A stretch of DNA of 64,000 nt from Pseudomonas chlororaphis (GCF_003731765.1 NZ_MOAL01000004.1:1674001-1738000); one strand, 5' to 3'. Shown: positions 34,382-43,563, counted from the first letter of the stretch. Translations and numbers: made by a program. The notes: generated by a model from the sequence alone, not told the origin.

Positions 34382-36853
34382 TCAGAAGTCGTAGCTGACG
34401 CTGGTGTAGTAGAACGCGCCTTGTGCGCCTTCCGGGCTGGTGGTGGAGTATTTGGGCACGCCGTACAGCTGGGTGCCGGCGGATTTGTCCGGGCGGCTGT
34501 CGAGCAGGTTGATCGCGCCCACCGAAACTTTCAGGTGCTTGTCAAAGGTGTAGGACAGGTCCACATCGGTCACCCATTGCGCGCTGTAGGTCTGGTCCAG
34601 GTTGGGGTTCACGGCGTTCAGGCTTTTCCACTGGCCATAGCGACGCTGGGCCACGGTCACGCCCCAGCCCTCATACAGCCAGTTGGCGCTCAGGGTCAGT
34701 TTGTTCTTCGGCGTGCCGTCCTCGATCAGGCCTTGGGTGGTGCGGCCGACAATCTGCGAACCCTTGATGCTGCCCACGTCCCGCAGTTCGGTGATCTGGG
34801 TGTTGTTCTGGCTGAAGCCTGTGCTCAGGTTCAAGCGCCCCCATTGCTGCAGGTCCCACTGGTAGTTGCCGGTCAGTTCGACGCCATCGGTACGGGTATC
34901 GGCGACGTTGGTGTAGAAGGCCGCGCTCTGGATGTTGGCGTAAGGCGTGCCGGCAAAGATCGGCGCGACCACCGCCGACGGCAGCTGGTCGGAGAGGGTG
35001 ATGCGGTTATCGATGTTGATCCGGTACGCATCCAGGGTCACCGAGGCATTGGGCAGCGGACGCCAGACCAGGCCCAGGGAGTAGTTGGTGGATTCCTCGG
35101 GCTTGAGCGCCTTGCCGCCCAGCAACGCGGCTTCCGGGCTGTCGGCGCGCAGGGTGCGTTGTTGCACCTCGACGAAATTACCGCTGCCCGGCGGTTGCTC
35201 CACCACCTGCACGCTGAACGAGGACAGCCCGCTCTGCACCAAGGATGGTGCCCGGTAGCCGGTGCTGGCGGTGGCGCGGGCGGCGATTTGCGGGGTGAAG
35301 TCGTAACGCAGCGAGAGCTTGCCGTTGGTGGTGTCGCCAAAGTCCGAGTAATGCTCGGTGCGCACCGCCACCCCGGCCTGGAATTTCTCGGTGACCTGGC
35401 CTTCCACATCGAAGTAGGCCCCCAGCACCTTGCGGTCCAGGGACGCGGCGTCCACCTGGGTGATGCCCGAGTAGTAGCCCGGGATCCTGCGGCCGGTCAC
35501 CGGGTCGATGGTGTTGAACAACGGGCCGTTCTGCCAGCCGGCGGCTTCACCGGCACTCAGTTCGTAGTTCTCCTGGCGCCAGGCCAGGCCGGCGGACAGG
35601 GTCAGGGGCTTGAACAACAGGTCGGTGGGGAAGTCGCGGACCCAGTCCAGGGTCAGGTTGGTCTGGTCGGCTTCGCGCTTGCCGGTGTAGATCTTCGACG
35701 GACTGGCATCGCCCCAGCTGGGGTTGATGGCGTTGCGATCGACCGATTCCAGGCGGTTGATGCCGTGGTTCAGGGCCAGGTCGAACTTGCCCAGTTGCTC
35801 GTCCTCGTACCGCAGGCCCCCGGTGGCGGCATAGTCTTGCAGGGTGTAGCGGGTGATCGGCACACGCCCGTCAGGGTAGCGTTGCAGGGCATCGCTGCCG
35901 TAGTTGTTGCGCAGGGTGGTGGGCGGGTCGAAGAAGTTCTCGGCGTCGGTGTTCTTGTGGGCGTAGGTGGCAAAACCGTAGGCGGTGAGCCCCTCGCTGA
36001 GGCCGAACTCGCTGTTGGCGACGACGTTGTATTGGTCCGAGACATTGCCCGAGCCCCAGCGCCAGGTGCGGTAGCGGTTGTTCTGCTCGCGGGGCGTGTT
36101 GATGCTGGTGGAGCCGGGGTAGAAGATCCGGTTGTCCGGGTTGGTGTCGCTGGCCGGGTCCTGGCTGCCCGCATCGAAGCTCAGGGTCAGGAAGCCGTCG
36201 TTGGGCAGGGCAAAGCCTTTCCAGCCGCTGAGTTTGCGCTGGATGCCGTCGCCCTTGTCGTAGCCGCCGAAGCGGTAGCCCAGGTTGCCGCCGTCGTCCT
36301 TTTCCTTGAGCACGATATTGATCACCCCGGCGATGGCGTCGGAACCGTACTGGGCGGCGGCGCCGTCACGGAGGATTTCCACCCGCTGGATGGCACTCAG
36401 GGGGATCAGGCTCAGGTCCACGGCAGCGGCACCACGGCCGTTGACCAGGCTTTGGCGGGTGACGTTGGCGCTGGTGTGGCGGCGTTTGCCGTTGACCAGC
36501 ACCAGTACCTGGTCGGAGGCCAGGCCGCGCAGCGAGGCACCCTGGGCGATGGACCCGGCGAAGGCGCCCTGGGGCGACTGGGGGAAGCTGAAGGAGGGCG
36601 ACAGCGCCGCCAGGGCGCCGGACAAGTCACTGGCCCCGGTGTGCTGCAACTGCTCGCCGGAGAGCACGTCCACCGGGGCGGCGCTTTCCAGGGCGGTGAC
36701 ATCACTGCGGCGGGTGCCGAGCACCACCACGGTGTCCAGGTGATCGCTGGTGGCAGAAGGGGACGAGGTTGAGCTTTCGGCAGCGAACGCAGGCACGGCA
36801 AGGCTGCCGATGACCAGCGCCACGGCGCCGGCCAACGGATTGCGATGGAACAT
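34382..36853 (-). CDS. TonB-dependent outer-membrane receptor
   Basis: 823 aa with a signal peptide (MFHRNPLAGAVALVIGSLAVPAFA). Plug domain: VVVLGTRRSDV..., VEILRDGAAAQYGSDAIAGVINI. The beta-barrel ends in YYTSVSYDF with a terminal Phe. This subgroup (VLVNGKRRHTSA plug motif) is common for non-siderophore substrates. AAGGA is 9 nt before the ATG. It is 156 nt downstream of the second TonB receptor in the same direction and upstream of an SsuBC-like importer, so uptake of an organosulfur compound or sulfate ester across the outer membrane is a fair inference. Confidence 0.9.
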   Translation of the reverse strand: MFHRNPLAGAVALVIGSLAVPAFAAESSTSSPSATSDHLDTVVVLGTRRSDVTALESAAPVDVLSGEQLQHTGASDLSGALAALSPSFSFPQSPQGAFAGSIAQGASLRGLASDQVLVLVNGKRRHTSANVTRQSLVNGRGAAAVDLSLIPLSAIQRVEILRDGAAAQYGSDAIAGVINIVLKEKDDGGNLGYRFGGYDKGDGIQRKLSGWKGFALPNDGFLTLSFDAGSQDPASDTNPDNRIFYPGSTSINTPREQNNRYRTWRWGSGNVSDQYNVVANSEFGLSEGLTAYGFATYAHKNTDAENFFDPPTTLRNNYGSDALQRYPDGRVPITRYTLQDYAATGGLRYEDEQLGKFDLALNHGINRLESVDRNAINPSWGDASPSKIYTGKREADQTNLTLDWVRDFPTDLLFKPLTLSAGLAWRQENYELSAGEAAGWQNGPLFNTIDPVTGRRIPGYYSGITQVDAASLDRKVLGAYFDVEGQVTEKFQAGVAVRTEHYSDFGDTTNGKLSLRYDFTPQIAARATASTGYRAPSLVQSGLSSFSVQVVEQPPGSGNFVEVQQRTLRADSPEAALLGGKALKPEESTNYSLGLVWRPLPNASVTLDAYRINIDNRITLSDQLPSAVVAPIFAGTPYANIQSAAFYTNVADTRTDGVELTGNYQWDLQQWGRLNLSTGFSQNNTQITELRDVGSIKGSQIVGRTTQGLIEDGTPKNKLTLSANWLYEGWGVTVAQRRYGQWKSLNAVNPNLDQTYSAQWVTDVDLSYTFDKHLKVSVGAINLLDSRPDKSAGTQLYGVPKYSTTSPEGAQGAFYYTSVSYDF

Positions 36854-36915
36854 AAGGTGAATTCCTTTCTAATAAAAATGCCGATCAACGCGTTGGTGCG
36901 GTAGGTCGGGTTGCG

Positions 36916-37000
36916 GTAGGAGCTGGCTTGCCAGCGATGGTGGTCTTGAGACCTGCCCAGGGCCTGGGGGCCCTATCGCCGGCAAGCCGGCGCCTACAGG
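36916..37000. repeat. REPIN between the two TonB receptor genes
   Basis: GTAGGAGCTGGCTTGCCAGC at the left and GCCGGCAAGCCGGCGCC at the right face each other across about 40 nt. It fills most of the 156-bp gap and may limit read-through between the receptors. Confidence 0.88.
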
Positions 37001-37009
37001 GGGTATGGG

Positions 37010-39277
37010 TTAGAAGCGGCTGGTCACGCTCAGGCCGACGGTGCGTGGGTCGCCGTAGGTGATGACGTATTGGCCCAGGCCACCATTGGGTCGGCCATGC
37101 ACCTGGTAGCGACGGTCGGTGAGGTTGTTGACGAAGCCGGTGACGCTGAGTTTTTCATCCGGGCTGAACCAGGTCAGGCGGCTGTTGGCCAGGGTGTAGT
37201 GGGGCTGGCTCAGGGTCTTGTCGGGGCTGCTCTGGCGGTCGGCGAGGAAGTATTCCTTGTCACGGAAGCTCACGTCGCCACCGGCCACCAGCTTGCCGCC
37301 GATCTCCAGCGGGAAGGTGTAGTCGGCCCCCAGAGACACCACGTTACGTGGCGAGCGCACGAAGCTGTTGCCGCTGTAGTCGCCGGTCACCTCACCGGTG
37401 GTGGGGTTGGTGTTCTTGAATTCGGTGTACTGGCTGTCGAGGAAAGACACCGCCGCCCGCAGGTGCAGGTAGTCGGTGGGCTGGCCTTCGATTTCCAGCT
37501 CGGCGCCCTTGACCTTGCCCTTGGCGCCGTTGGTCAAGGCGGTGGTCAGCACGCCGTTGTTGACCGTCAACAGGTTCACCTGGATGTCCGAATAGTCGTA
37601 GTAGAAAACGTTGGCGTTGACCGTCAGCCGGCGGTTGAACCACTCGGACTTGAGGCCGACTTCATAGGCGTCCAGCTGTTCCGGATCGACCGTGGTCAGT
37701 TGCGACAGGCTGGTGGACAGGCCGGTGTTGAAACCGCCGGAACGGAAGCCATGGGCATAACGCATAAACACCCGCAGGTTGTCGTTGATGCGGTATTCCG
37801 GGGTCAGGTCGTAGGTCCAGGCTTCCCAGGTCTTGTCCTTCTCGCTGCTGCCGTTGCTGCCGGCTGCCGCCAGGGGAATCAGCGGGCCGTTGGCGGTGGC
37901 GCGGGTCAACTGGGTCAGGTCGAGGTCGATGTCTTTCTTTTCCTGGGTCCAGCGCAGGCCGCCGGTGACGCTGAAGTCATCGGTGAAGTCGTAGGTCAGG
38001 TTGCCGAACAGCGCATAGCTGTCGGTGGTGTGGGTGTAGTCGAGGTTGCGAAAGGCCGTGGTGCCGACCTGGTTCGAACCCGTGCCGTTGGGGCGCGCGC
38101 CCGGGGTGATGATGCGCTTGGCCGAACTGTCCAGGTCTTCATGGAAGTAGTGGGCGCCCAGCAGCCAGCGCAGGGTTTCCTGTTGCGGCGAGGCCAGGCG
38201 CAGCTCCTGGGAGTACTGGGTGTATTTGTTGTCGCTGATGGCCGCGCCGTTGACTTCGTACGGGGTGTAGTCGGCGTCGCTGGTGGACTGCCCGCGAATC
38301 CAGTCATAGGCACTGATGGACGTCAGGGTGTAGTCGCCCAGGTGCCAGTTCAGGGTCAGGGAGGTGCCATCGTGATCGAGCTTGGCGTCTTCGTTGACAT
38401 TGAGGTTGGTGTTGCGCCCATGGGGTCGCTCATAGCCGACGTTGTAATAGGTGCCCACCGGCAACGAGCCGTTGCTGCCATCGCCCTTGAACTCGCGGCT
38501 GTGCAGCTTCAACAGGGCGTCCAGGTCCGGGTTGAGCTGGGCCAGGAACTGCAGGCGCACGGCCTTCTTGTTGACGTCGCCGTAGGTGTGGTCGTCGTTG
38601 AGGTTTTTCTGGAAGCCGTCGCGTTCCTCGGAGTACAGGGAAACCCGCGCCGCCAGCTTCTCATCCACCAGGGCGCCGCCAATGGCGCCGCTGACGATGC
38701 GTTCGTTCTTGCTGCCAAAACCCAGGGTGCCAAAACCGTCGGTGTCGAAGCTGGGCTTCTTGGAAATGATGTTCACCGCACCGGCCGTGGTGTTCTTGCC
38801 GTACAGGGTGCCCTGGGGCCCGCGCAGGACCTCGATGCGCTCCAGGTCGAACAGCGGGCCGCCGCCGGCAATGGGCGCGTTGAGGTAGACGTCGTCGGCA
38901 TAGATGCCCACCGGGAAAACCGTGGCGGCACCGGTGTCACCGGTGCCCAGGCCGCGGATGTACCAGCGGGGGCGGCCGTCACCATCGGGGTTCTTGGCCG
39001 AGGCGTTGGGAATAAAGGTGGTGATGTCGCCCATGGCGCGCACGCCGTCGGCGGTGATGCTGGTGCCCTGGACTGCCGATACCGCCACCGGAACCTCTTG
39101 CAGGGTTTCTTCCCGGTGCTGGGCAGTGACGGTCACGGTTTTCAGTGCCGGTTCATTGCGGGTCTGTTCGCTGTCGGTGGTGTCGGCTTCAGCGGCCAAT
39201 GCCGCCTCACCGAGGGTGCCTCCCGCTAGAAGCAGGGCCAGCCAGATACTCTTGGTAATCGGATTAAGCTTATGCAT
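37010..39277 (-). CDS. TonB-dependent outer-membrane receptor, SftP-like type
   Basis: 755 aa with a signal peptide ending near AALAAEAD. Plug: TVTVTAQHREETLQEVPVAVSAV, RIEVLRGPQGTLYGKNTTAGAVNI. Barrel with FMRYAHGFRSGGFNTG and a C-terminal VGLSVTSRF. This OMR type includes receptors for sulfate esters and other non-iron substrates (SftP in P. putida is an example known for sulfate-ester use). GGGGGAG precedes the ATG by 7 nt. The gene is headed by a sigma54 promoter with an activator-type palindrome, placing it in the same regulon as the desulfurization genes. Confidence 0.9.
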   Translation of the reverse strand: MHKLNPITKSIWLALLLAGGTLGEAALAAEADTTDSEQTRNEPALKTVTVTAQHREETLQEVPVAVSAVQGTSITADGVRAMGDITTFIPNASAKNPDGDGRPRWYIRGLGTGDTGAATVFPVGIYADDVYLNAPIAGGGPLFDLERIEVLRGPQGTLYGKNTTAGAVNIISKKPSFDTDGFGTLGFGSKNERIVSGAIGGALVDEKLAARVSLYSEERDGFQKNLNDDHTYGDVNKKAVRLQFLAQLNPDLDALLKLHSREFKGDGSNGSLPVGTYYNVGYERPHGRNTNLNVNEDAKLDHDGTSLTLNWHLGDYTLTSISAYDWIRGQSTSDADYTPYEVNGAAISDNKYTQYSQELRLASPQQETLRWLLGAHYFHEDLDSSAKRIITPGARPNGTGSNQVGTTAFRNLDYTHTTDSYALFGNLTYDFTDDFSVTGGLRWTQEKKDIDLDLTQLTRATANGPLIPLAAAGSNGSSEKDKTWEAWTYDLTPEYRINDNLRVFMRYAHGFRSGGFNTGLSTSLSQLTTVDPEQLDAYEVGLKSEWFNRRLTVNANVFYYDYSDIQVNLLTVNNGVLTTALTNGAKGKVKGAELEIEGQPTDYLHLRAAVSFLDSQYTEFKNTNPTTGEVTGDYSGNSFVRSPRNVVSLGADYTFPLEIGGKLVAGGDVSFRDKEYFLADRQSSPDKTLSQPHYTLANSRLTWFSPDEKLSVTGFVNNLTDRRYQVHGRPNGGLGQYVITYGDPRTVGLSVTSRF

Positions 39278-39315
39278 TTAAATCTCCCCCTTGAAAGTTT
39301 CTCTATCTGGGCTAG

Positions 39316-39331
39316 AGCAGAGATCGTGCCA
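39316..39331 (-). promoter_or_regulatory. Sigma54 (-24/-12) promoter of the TonB receptor genes
   Basis: Minus-strand TGGCACGATCTCTGCT is a near-perfect TGGCACG-N4-TTGCW match, 39 nt before the ATG at 39277. Confidence 0.88.
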
Positions 39332-39490
39332 AGAGGATTTTTTCGCTCTTTAGTTTTGATAAGTGATTGAAATAAAACGATTTAAATCATTAAAAAGACG
39401 CGGTTCAAGTTGTTTTAAAAAGCCGTGGTTAGTTGGATCCAACACGCTATAAAGAGCCTGTCGGTTATTCAGCAGAAGTTGCGTGAAGGG

Positions 39491-39506
39491 TGCTGCTGGA
39501 GCAGCA
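39491..39506. promoter_or_regulatory. Activator-type palindrome TGYTG-N6-CARCA
   Basis: TGCTGCTGGAGCAGCA, perfect arms, centred 175 bp upstream of the receptor promoter. The surrounding 39332-39645 contains no supported gene. Confidence 0.68.
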
Positions 39507-39570
39507 GGCGTGACCGGCAAAAGTGCTGCCCAACCAACACCCTGCACCCAGGGTGATTACAGGTTTTTTT

Positions 39571-39596
39571 GTAGGAGCCGGCTTGCCGGCGATAGC
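39571..39596. repeat. Single REP element
   Basis: GTAGGAGCCGGCTTGCCGGC followed by GATAGC. Solitary, without the inverted partner. Confidence 0.8.
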
Positions 39597-39614
39597 ACAG
39601 GGGAGGTGGGAGTC

Positions 39615-39639
39615 GCCAGCGCCTGCCACAGGCGCTGGC
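39615..39639 (-). terminator. Hairpin directly after the Ser-variant DszB-like gene
   Basis: GCCAGCGCCTG and CAGGCGCTGGC form an 11-bp stem with a 3-nt loop, 6 nt beyond the stop on the minus strand. No T-tract, but the position suggests the end of the operon. Confidence 0.55.
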
Positions 39640-39645
39640 CGAGGA

Positions 39646-40704
39646 TCAAACAGCGACGCGGGAGGTGGAACCGATGACTTTTTCCAGCACGCTGAAGTCG
39701 ATCCAGTCGCGTACATCGAAGCGCCGTGGGATGAAGTTCCAGCGATGGAGAAAGTCGGTGAAGTCTTGCAGGGCTTCGATGGAGCGGGCATCCAGGGTGG
39801 TGCGCAGGCGGCGGTGGGCGTCTTCGCCATAGGCCGCCGCCACCCAGTACTCGCTGGTGTTGAGTTCGCGGGCGAGAAAACGCCGGGTTTCCTCGGGGTT
39901 GGCCCAGGCCCACTGCTCGGTGCGCAGCACGGTGTCGACGATTTTCACACTGGCGTCGAAGTGTTCCTGCAGCAGGTGAGTGTCCACGGTCAGGGTCCGC
40001 GGCGTGCCGTTGTTGGAGCGGATCAGCGGGTCCGGGTGGGAGCCGGTGTCCACCACCACGTGCAGGCCGAATTCGTTGGCCAGGTGCACGGCGTGGGCGC
40101 CCTTGAGGAAGATCGCATCGATGTCGCCCCGCAGCAGGCCGATCAGTTCGTTGTTGCGCCGGCTGAAACGGGTCACCCCGAGGCTGACTTCCGAGCCGTA
40201 CAGGTGTTGCTTCTGCTCGTCGCTGTAGGTGCCGCCGTAGGGGTAGTCCACCAGCTCTACATCGCTGACGGCCAGGCCTTCGAGCTTGAGGGCATTTTCC
40301 AGGCCGCGCAGGGCCTGGGCGCGGGTGAAGTCGATCTGCACATTGGCCCATTTCGGCAAGCCGAAACGACGGTTTTTCAAGTCGCGGATGCTCTTCACGC
40401 CGCTTTCCGCGGTGGTCAGGATCAACTGCACCTCGTCACTCCAGGACAGGCCCAGGACCCGGGTCTGCACGCCGCTGGCGTAGGCCCAGATGGCCGGAAT
40501 GTTGCCGCCGTGGCGCACCGAGTTCTGCAAGTGGTGGTCGTAGTGGGCCTCGCGCACTTCACGCTCGCTGGATTCGCGCAGGGACTGGATATTGGTGCCG
40601 AACGGCAGGAAGGCTTCCGCCAGGCGACCGGACTGCACGGCGATGCCCAGCCCGGTGGGCACTGGGCTGTGGGTGTACCAAAGGGTATCGAGTGGTTTGC
40701 TCAT
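39646..40704 (-). CDS. DszB-like protein with catalytic Cys replaced by Ser
   Basis: 352 aa without a signal peptide, so cytoplasmic despite its SsuA-like fold. It aligns along its length with the next gene upstream. In DszB (sulfinate desulfinase) the nucleophilic Cys sits in a CPVP motif; here the motif is HSPVP with Ser13 (codon AGC at 40666-40668), while the paralogue has CPVP. The other conserved parts remain: HYDH at residues 54-57 and RHGGNIP with Arg64. The ATG at 40702-40704 is preferred; a TTG four codons earlier is the alternative. Cys-to-Ser at this position inactivates DszB itself, so this protein may be a substrate-binding partner or have a different activity. Confidence 0.82.
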   Translation of the reverse strand: MSKPLDTLWYTHSPVPTGLGIAVQSGRLAEAFLPFGTNIQSLRESSEREVREAHYDHHLQNSVRHGGNIPAIWAYASGVQTRVLGLSWSDEVQLILTTAESGVKSIRDLKNRRFGLPKWANVQIDFTRAQALRGLENALKLEGLAVSDVELVDYPYGGTYSDEQKQHLYGSEVSLGVTRFSRRNNELIGLLRGDIDAIFLKGAHAVHLANEFGLHVVVDTGSHPDPLIRSNNGTPRTLTVDTHLLQEHFDASVKIVDTVLRTEQWAWANPEETRRFLARELNTSEYWVAAAYGEDAHRRLRTTLDARSIEALQDFTDFLHRWNFIPRRFDVRDWIDFSVLEKVIGSTSRVAV

Positions 40705-40740
40705 AAGGGTCTTCAATTCGAATCCATGAAACCTGGCGGG

Positions 40741-41793
40741 TTAGCCGGGCAGGGCAATGGGGGTGTCCAGCAGGGCGTGCAAGGGCCGGTGATCGATCCA
40801 CTGGCGTACATCGAAACTCTGCGCAATGAAGCGCCAGCGGTGCAGGAACTGGACAAAGTCCTGCAGGGCGGAGATGGCCTGTTCGTCGAGTGCGGTGCGC
40901 AGGCGCAGGTGGGCGTCATTGCCATAGGCGGCGCTGACCCAGTATTCGCTGCTGTTGGTTTCCCGGGCCAGGTAGCGTCGGGTGTCTTCGGGGTGGGTGT
41001 GGGCCCAGCGCTCGGCGCGCAGCACCGAATCGAGAATGCCGCTGGCCACGTCGAAATGCTCCTGCAGCAGGTGCAGGTCGACGGTCAGGGTGCGCGGCGT
41101 GCCGTTGTTGCTACGGATCAGCGCGTCCGGGTGGGCGCCGGTATCGATCACCGTGTGCAGGCCAAAATCGTGGGCGTATTGGGCGGCGCTGGCGCCCTTG
41201 AGGAAAATCGCATCGACTTCGCCGCGCAGCAGGCCTTGCAGCTCCAGGTTGCGGCCCTGGCGGGTGGCTGCCAGCACCGGGGTGTCGGCCACGGTGTGCA
41301 CGGGCTGGTCGCTGAAGGTGCCGCCGTAGCGAAAGTTCAGCAGTTGCATATCGCCGACCTGCAGGCCTTCGAGCTTGAGGGCGTTTTCCAGGCCGCGCAG
41401 GGCCTGGGCGCGGGTGAAGTCGATCTGTGCGCCGGCCCAGTCCGGCAGGCCGAAGCGCCGCCCCTTGAGGTCCTTGACGGTGCGGATGCCGCTGTCCGGG
41501 CGGGTCAGGATCAGTTGCGCCTCATCGGCCCAGGACAGGCCGATGACCCGGGTTTCCCGGCCTTGGGCGCGGGCCCAGATCGCCGGGATATTGCCGCCGT
41601 GGCGCACCGAGTTGCGCAGGCTGTGATCAAAATGCGATTCGCGCACAGCCTGGTCGTTGGACTCACGCAGGGACTGCACCCGGGTGCCCAGGGCGCCGAC
41701 CCGGTCCTGCAGCCAGCCTTGCTGCACGGCGATGCCCAGGCCGGTGGGAACCGGGCAGCGGGTGTACCACAGTGAATCGAGGGGTTGGCTCAT
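40741..41793 (-). CDS. DszB-like desulfinase homologue with intact Cys
   Basis: 350 aa, no signal peptide. The N-terminus carries YTRCPVPTG with Cys13 in the position of the DszB nucleophile, then HFDH (residues 54-57) and RHGGNIP (Arg64), equivalent to the His and Arg-Gly-Gly region of DszB. The rest has the periplasmic-binding-protein-like fold (DLKGRRFGLPDW, LLRGEVDAIFLKGA). DszB hydrolyses a C-SO2 bond to release sulfite. It is flanked by an LLM monooxygenase 22 nt upstream and the Ser-variant 36 nt downstream, all under one sigma54 promoter, so a sulfinate produced by the monooxygenase is the probable substrate. Confidence 0.85.
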   Translation of the reverse strand: MSQPLDSLWYTRCPVPTGLGIAVQQGWLQDRVGALGTRVQSLRESNDQAVRESHFDHSLRNSVRHGGNIPAIWARAQGRETRVIGLSWADEAQLILTRPDSGIRTVKDLKGRRFGLPDWAGAQIDFTRAQALRGLENALKLEGLQVGDMQLLNFRYGGTFSDQPVHTVADTPVLAATRQGRNLELQGLLRGEVDAIFLKGASAAQYAHDFGLHTVIDTGAHPDALIRSNNGTPRTLTVDLHLLQEHFDVASGILDSVLRAERWAHTHPEDTRRYLARETNSSEYWVSAAYGNDAHLRLRTALDEQAISALQDFVQFLHRWRFIAQSFDVRQWIDHRPLHALLDTPIALPG

Positions 41794-41815
41794 TTCAGGT
41801 GTTCTCCATCAGCGT

Positions 41816-42976
41816 TCAGGCGCTGGCCTGCAAAGGGTGGGGCGTTTCGGCAACCGGGCGCTGGTGCACCAGCGGCAGGACTTCCTGGCCAATGCGCAGG
41901 GCCTCTTCCAGGTGTGGGTTGCCGGCGAGAATAAAGGTCGAGAAGCCGGCGTCGCGGTATTCCACCAGGCGTTCGGCGATGTTCTGGTGGCTGCCCACCA
42001 GGCCCACGGTGGGGCCCGGCTTGGCCTTGGCGAAGCCGGCCCAGAGGTTGGGGCCGATGATCAAGTCGTCGAAGCGGGAAATGTTCTGGTGATAGGCACT
42101 CTGTCGGGCGCCGCCCACCGAGTCGGAACCGCTGCTGAAGCCTTTGGCGACCACGCTGCTCTTGCCTTCGAGCTTGTCGAACTGGCGGCGCAGGTCGGCC
42201 CAGGCCTGTTCCTCGGTTTCCCGGGCGAACAGGTCGACCCGCAAGCCGAAGCGCACGCTGCGCCCCTGTTTGTCCGCCAGCTCGCGCACCCGCTCGATGT
42301 GGGGCTTGAGCTGGTCGATGGGCTCGGCCCAGTTCAGGTAGACGTCGGCGTGCTTGGCGGCCACATCCAGAGCCGCATCGGAGAAACCGGAGAAGTACAC
42401 GCCGGGCTTGCGTTCATGTTGCAGGCCGGGGGGCAGGGCGCCGTTTTCAAGTTGGTAGATATCGCCGTCGTAGGAGAACCGCTCGTGTTCCCACAGGCCC
42501 TGGATGATGTCGAGGAATTCGCCGGTGCGCTGGTAGCGCCGGTCGTGGTCGAGAAAGTCGCCGTTGGCCCGCTGGCTGGCGGGGTTGCCGCCGGTGATGA
42601 TGTTCCACTCCAGGCGGCCACGGCTGAGGTTCTGCAGGATCGCCGCTTGCTGGGCGGCGTAGGCCGGCAGGGTCCAGGTGGCCTGGAAGGCGATCAGGAA
42701 CTTGATGCGCCGGGTTTCCCGAGCCAGGGCCGCGGCGGCGATCCAGGGCTCGGGGCCGGTGGGCAGCAGGGCCCCTTCGAAACCGGCGATTTCAGCCGCC
42801 TTGGCCACTTGGGCGATGTAGTCGATGTAGGTGAAGTCGTCCGGTTCACCGTTGGGCAGGCGTCCCGGGGCAATGTGCCCGGGGCGGTAATCCGGGTTGC
42901 CACGGTTGTGTTTGTCGGTGGTCAACTGCGGACCGTCGGTTCCCAGCGGCAGGCGCCAGAAAAATTCAGTGCTCAT
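41816..42976 (-). CDS. LLM-class flavin-dependent monooxygenase (SsuD/SfnG-like)
   Basis: 386 aa, first gene of the operon with two DszB-like proteins. The start is the ATG at 42974-42976 (MSTEFFWRLPLG), with AGGAG 6 nt upstream. Family features: FTYIDYIAQVAKAAEIAGFEGALLP, RIKFLIAFQ, RGRLEWNIITGGNPASQ, DHDRRYQRTGEFLDI and GSHQNIAERLVEY. It is of the SsuD/SfnG type, which uses FMNH2 and O2 to oxidise a carbon next to a sulfonate or sulfone. SfnG converts dimethyl sulfone to methanesulfinate; pairing with desulfinase-like proteins here would fit an enzyme that makes sulfinates. Confidence 0.88.
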   Translation of the reverse strand: MSTEFFWRLPLGTDGPQLTTDKHNRGNPDYRPGHIAPGRLPNGEPDDFTYIDYIAQVAKAAEIAGFEGALLPTGPEPWIAAAALARETRRIKFLIAFQATWTLPAYAAQQAAILQNLSRGRLEWNIITGGNPASQRANGDFLDHDRRYQRTGEFLDIIQGLWEHERFSYDGDIYQLENGALPPGLQHERKPGVYFSGFSDAALDVAAKHADVYLNWAEPIDQLKPHIERVRELADKQGRSVRFGLRVDLFARETEEQAWADLRRQFDKLEGKSSVVAKGFSSGSDSVGGARQSAYHQNISRFDDLIIGPNLWAGFAKAKPGPTVGLVGSHQNIAERLVEYRDAGFSTFILAGNPHLEEALRIGQEVLPLVHQRPVAETPHPLQASA

Positions 42977-43038
42977 GGGTGCTCCTGATTCAGTAACGCA
43001 TTGCGCCCGCAGGTGCGAAGACGCCTTTGCACAGGAAC

Positions 43039-43054
43039 TGCAACGGCCATGCCA
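43039..43054 (-). promoter_or_regulatory. Sigma54 (-24/-12) promoter of the monooxygenase-desulfinase operon
   Basis: Minus-strand TGGCATGGCCGTTGCA, with TGGCA and TTGCA and 10 nt between GG and GC, 63 nt before the ATG. Confidence 0.87.
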
Positions 43055-43161
43055 TGCACCGCCCGAAGCGGTTTCAGCCAGCAGGGGCGGGGCTTTGCCA
43101 ATAATCCCTACGAGCAACCCCGGCCGGGGTGCGTCTGTAGCAACACCCCGTCAGCAACCGC

Positions 43162-43177
43162 TGCTGAGCGCGCAGCA
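43162..43177. promoter_or_regulatory. Activator-type palindrome TGYTG-N6-CARCA
   Basis: TGCTGAGCGCGCAGCA, perfect arms, centred 123 bp upstream of the promoter. It partly overlaps another inverted repeat with arms TCAGCA and TGCTGA at 43151-43167. Confidence 0.68.
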
Positions 43178-43197
43178 CGTCCGCACGGCTGACACGC

Positions 43198-43547
43198 GTA
43201 GGAGCCGGCTTGCCGGCGATGAGGCCCTTGAGATGCAGGCTAGGCTTGGGGACGCCCTCGCTGGCAAGCCAGCTCCTACAACGGGAGCCGTGGTTGACGT
43301 GCCCTGTAGGAGCCCGGCTTGCCGGCGATGAGGCCCTTGAGATGCAGGCTAGGCTTGGGGACGCCATCGCTGGCAAGCCAGCTCCTACAACGGGAGCTGT
43401 GGTTGATGTGCCCTGTAGGAGCCGGCTTGCCGGCGATGAGGCCCTTGAGATGCAGGCTAGGTTTGGGGACGCCATCGCTGGCAAGCCAGCTCCTACAACG
43501 GGAGCCGTGGTTGACGTGTCCTGTAGGAGCCGGCTTGCCGGCGATAG
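43198..43547. repeat. REPIN array, three full units and one half unit
   Basis: Units start near 43198, 43305 and 43414, each with GTAGGAGCCGGCTTGCCGGC (or GAGCCCGGC), a spacer containing GAGATGCAGGCTAGG and the inverted REP CTGGCAAGCCAGCTCC. A last half unit is at 43522-43547. The period is about 108 bp. No gene lies in 42977-43563. Confidence 0.9.
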
Positions 43548-43563
43548 GGCCCTTGAGGCGGAT

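Noticed and set aside
34325..36772. 815-codon plus-strand ORF opposite a TonB receptor gene
   Set aside because: Long open antisense frames are normal at this G+C content; the translation is Val/Gly/Ala/Gln-rich without domains, while the minus strand encodes a clear receptor. The same applies to 37070-39229, 39523-41775, 2884-4272 and 11674-12741.
39350..39547. 65-codon minus-strand ORF between the TonB receptor and DszB-like genes
   Set aside because: No ribosome-binding site, composition unlike neighbours, and it covers the activator-type palindrome region.
39646..41793. Calling the two tandem genes periplasmic sulfonate-binding proteins
   Set aside because: They have the SsuA-like fold but no signal peptide and carry DszB active-site motifs, so a cytoplasmic desulfinase-type role fits better.
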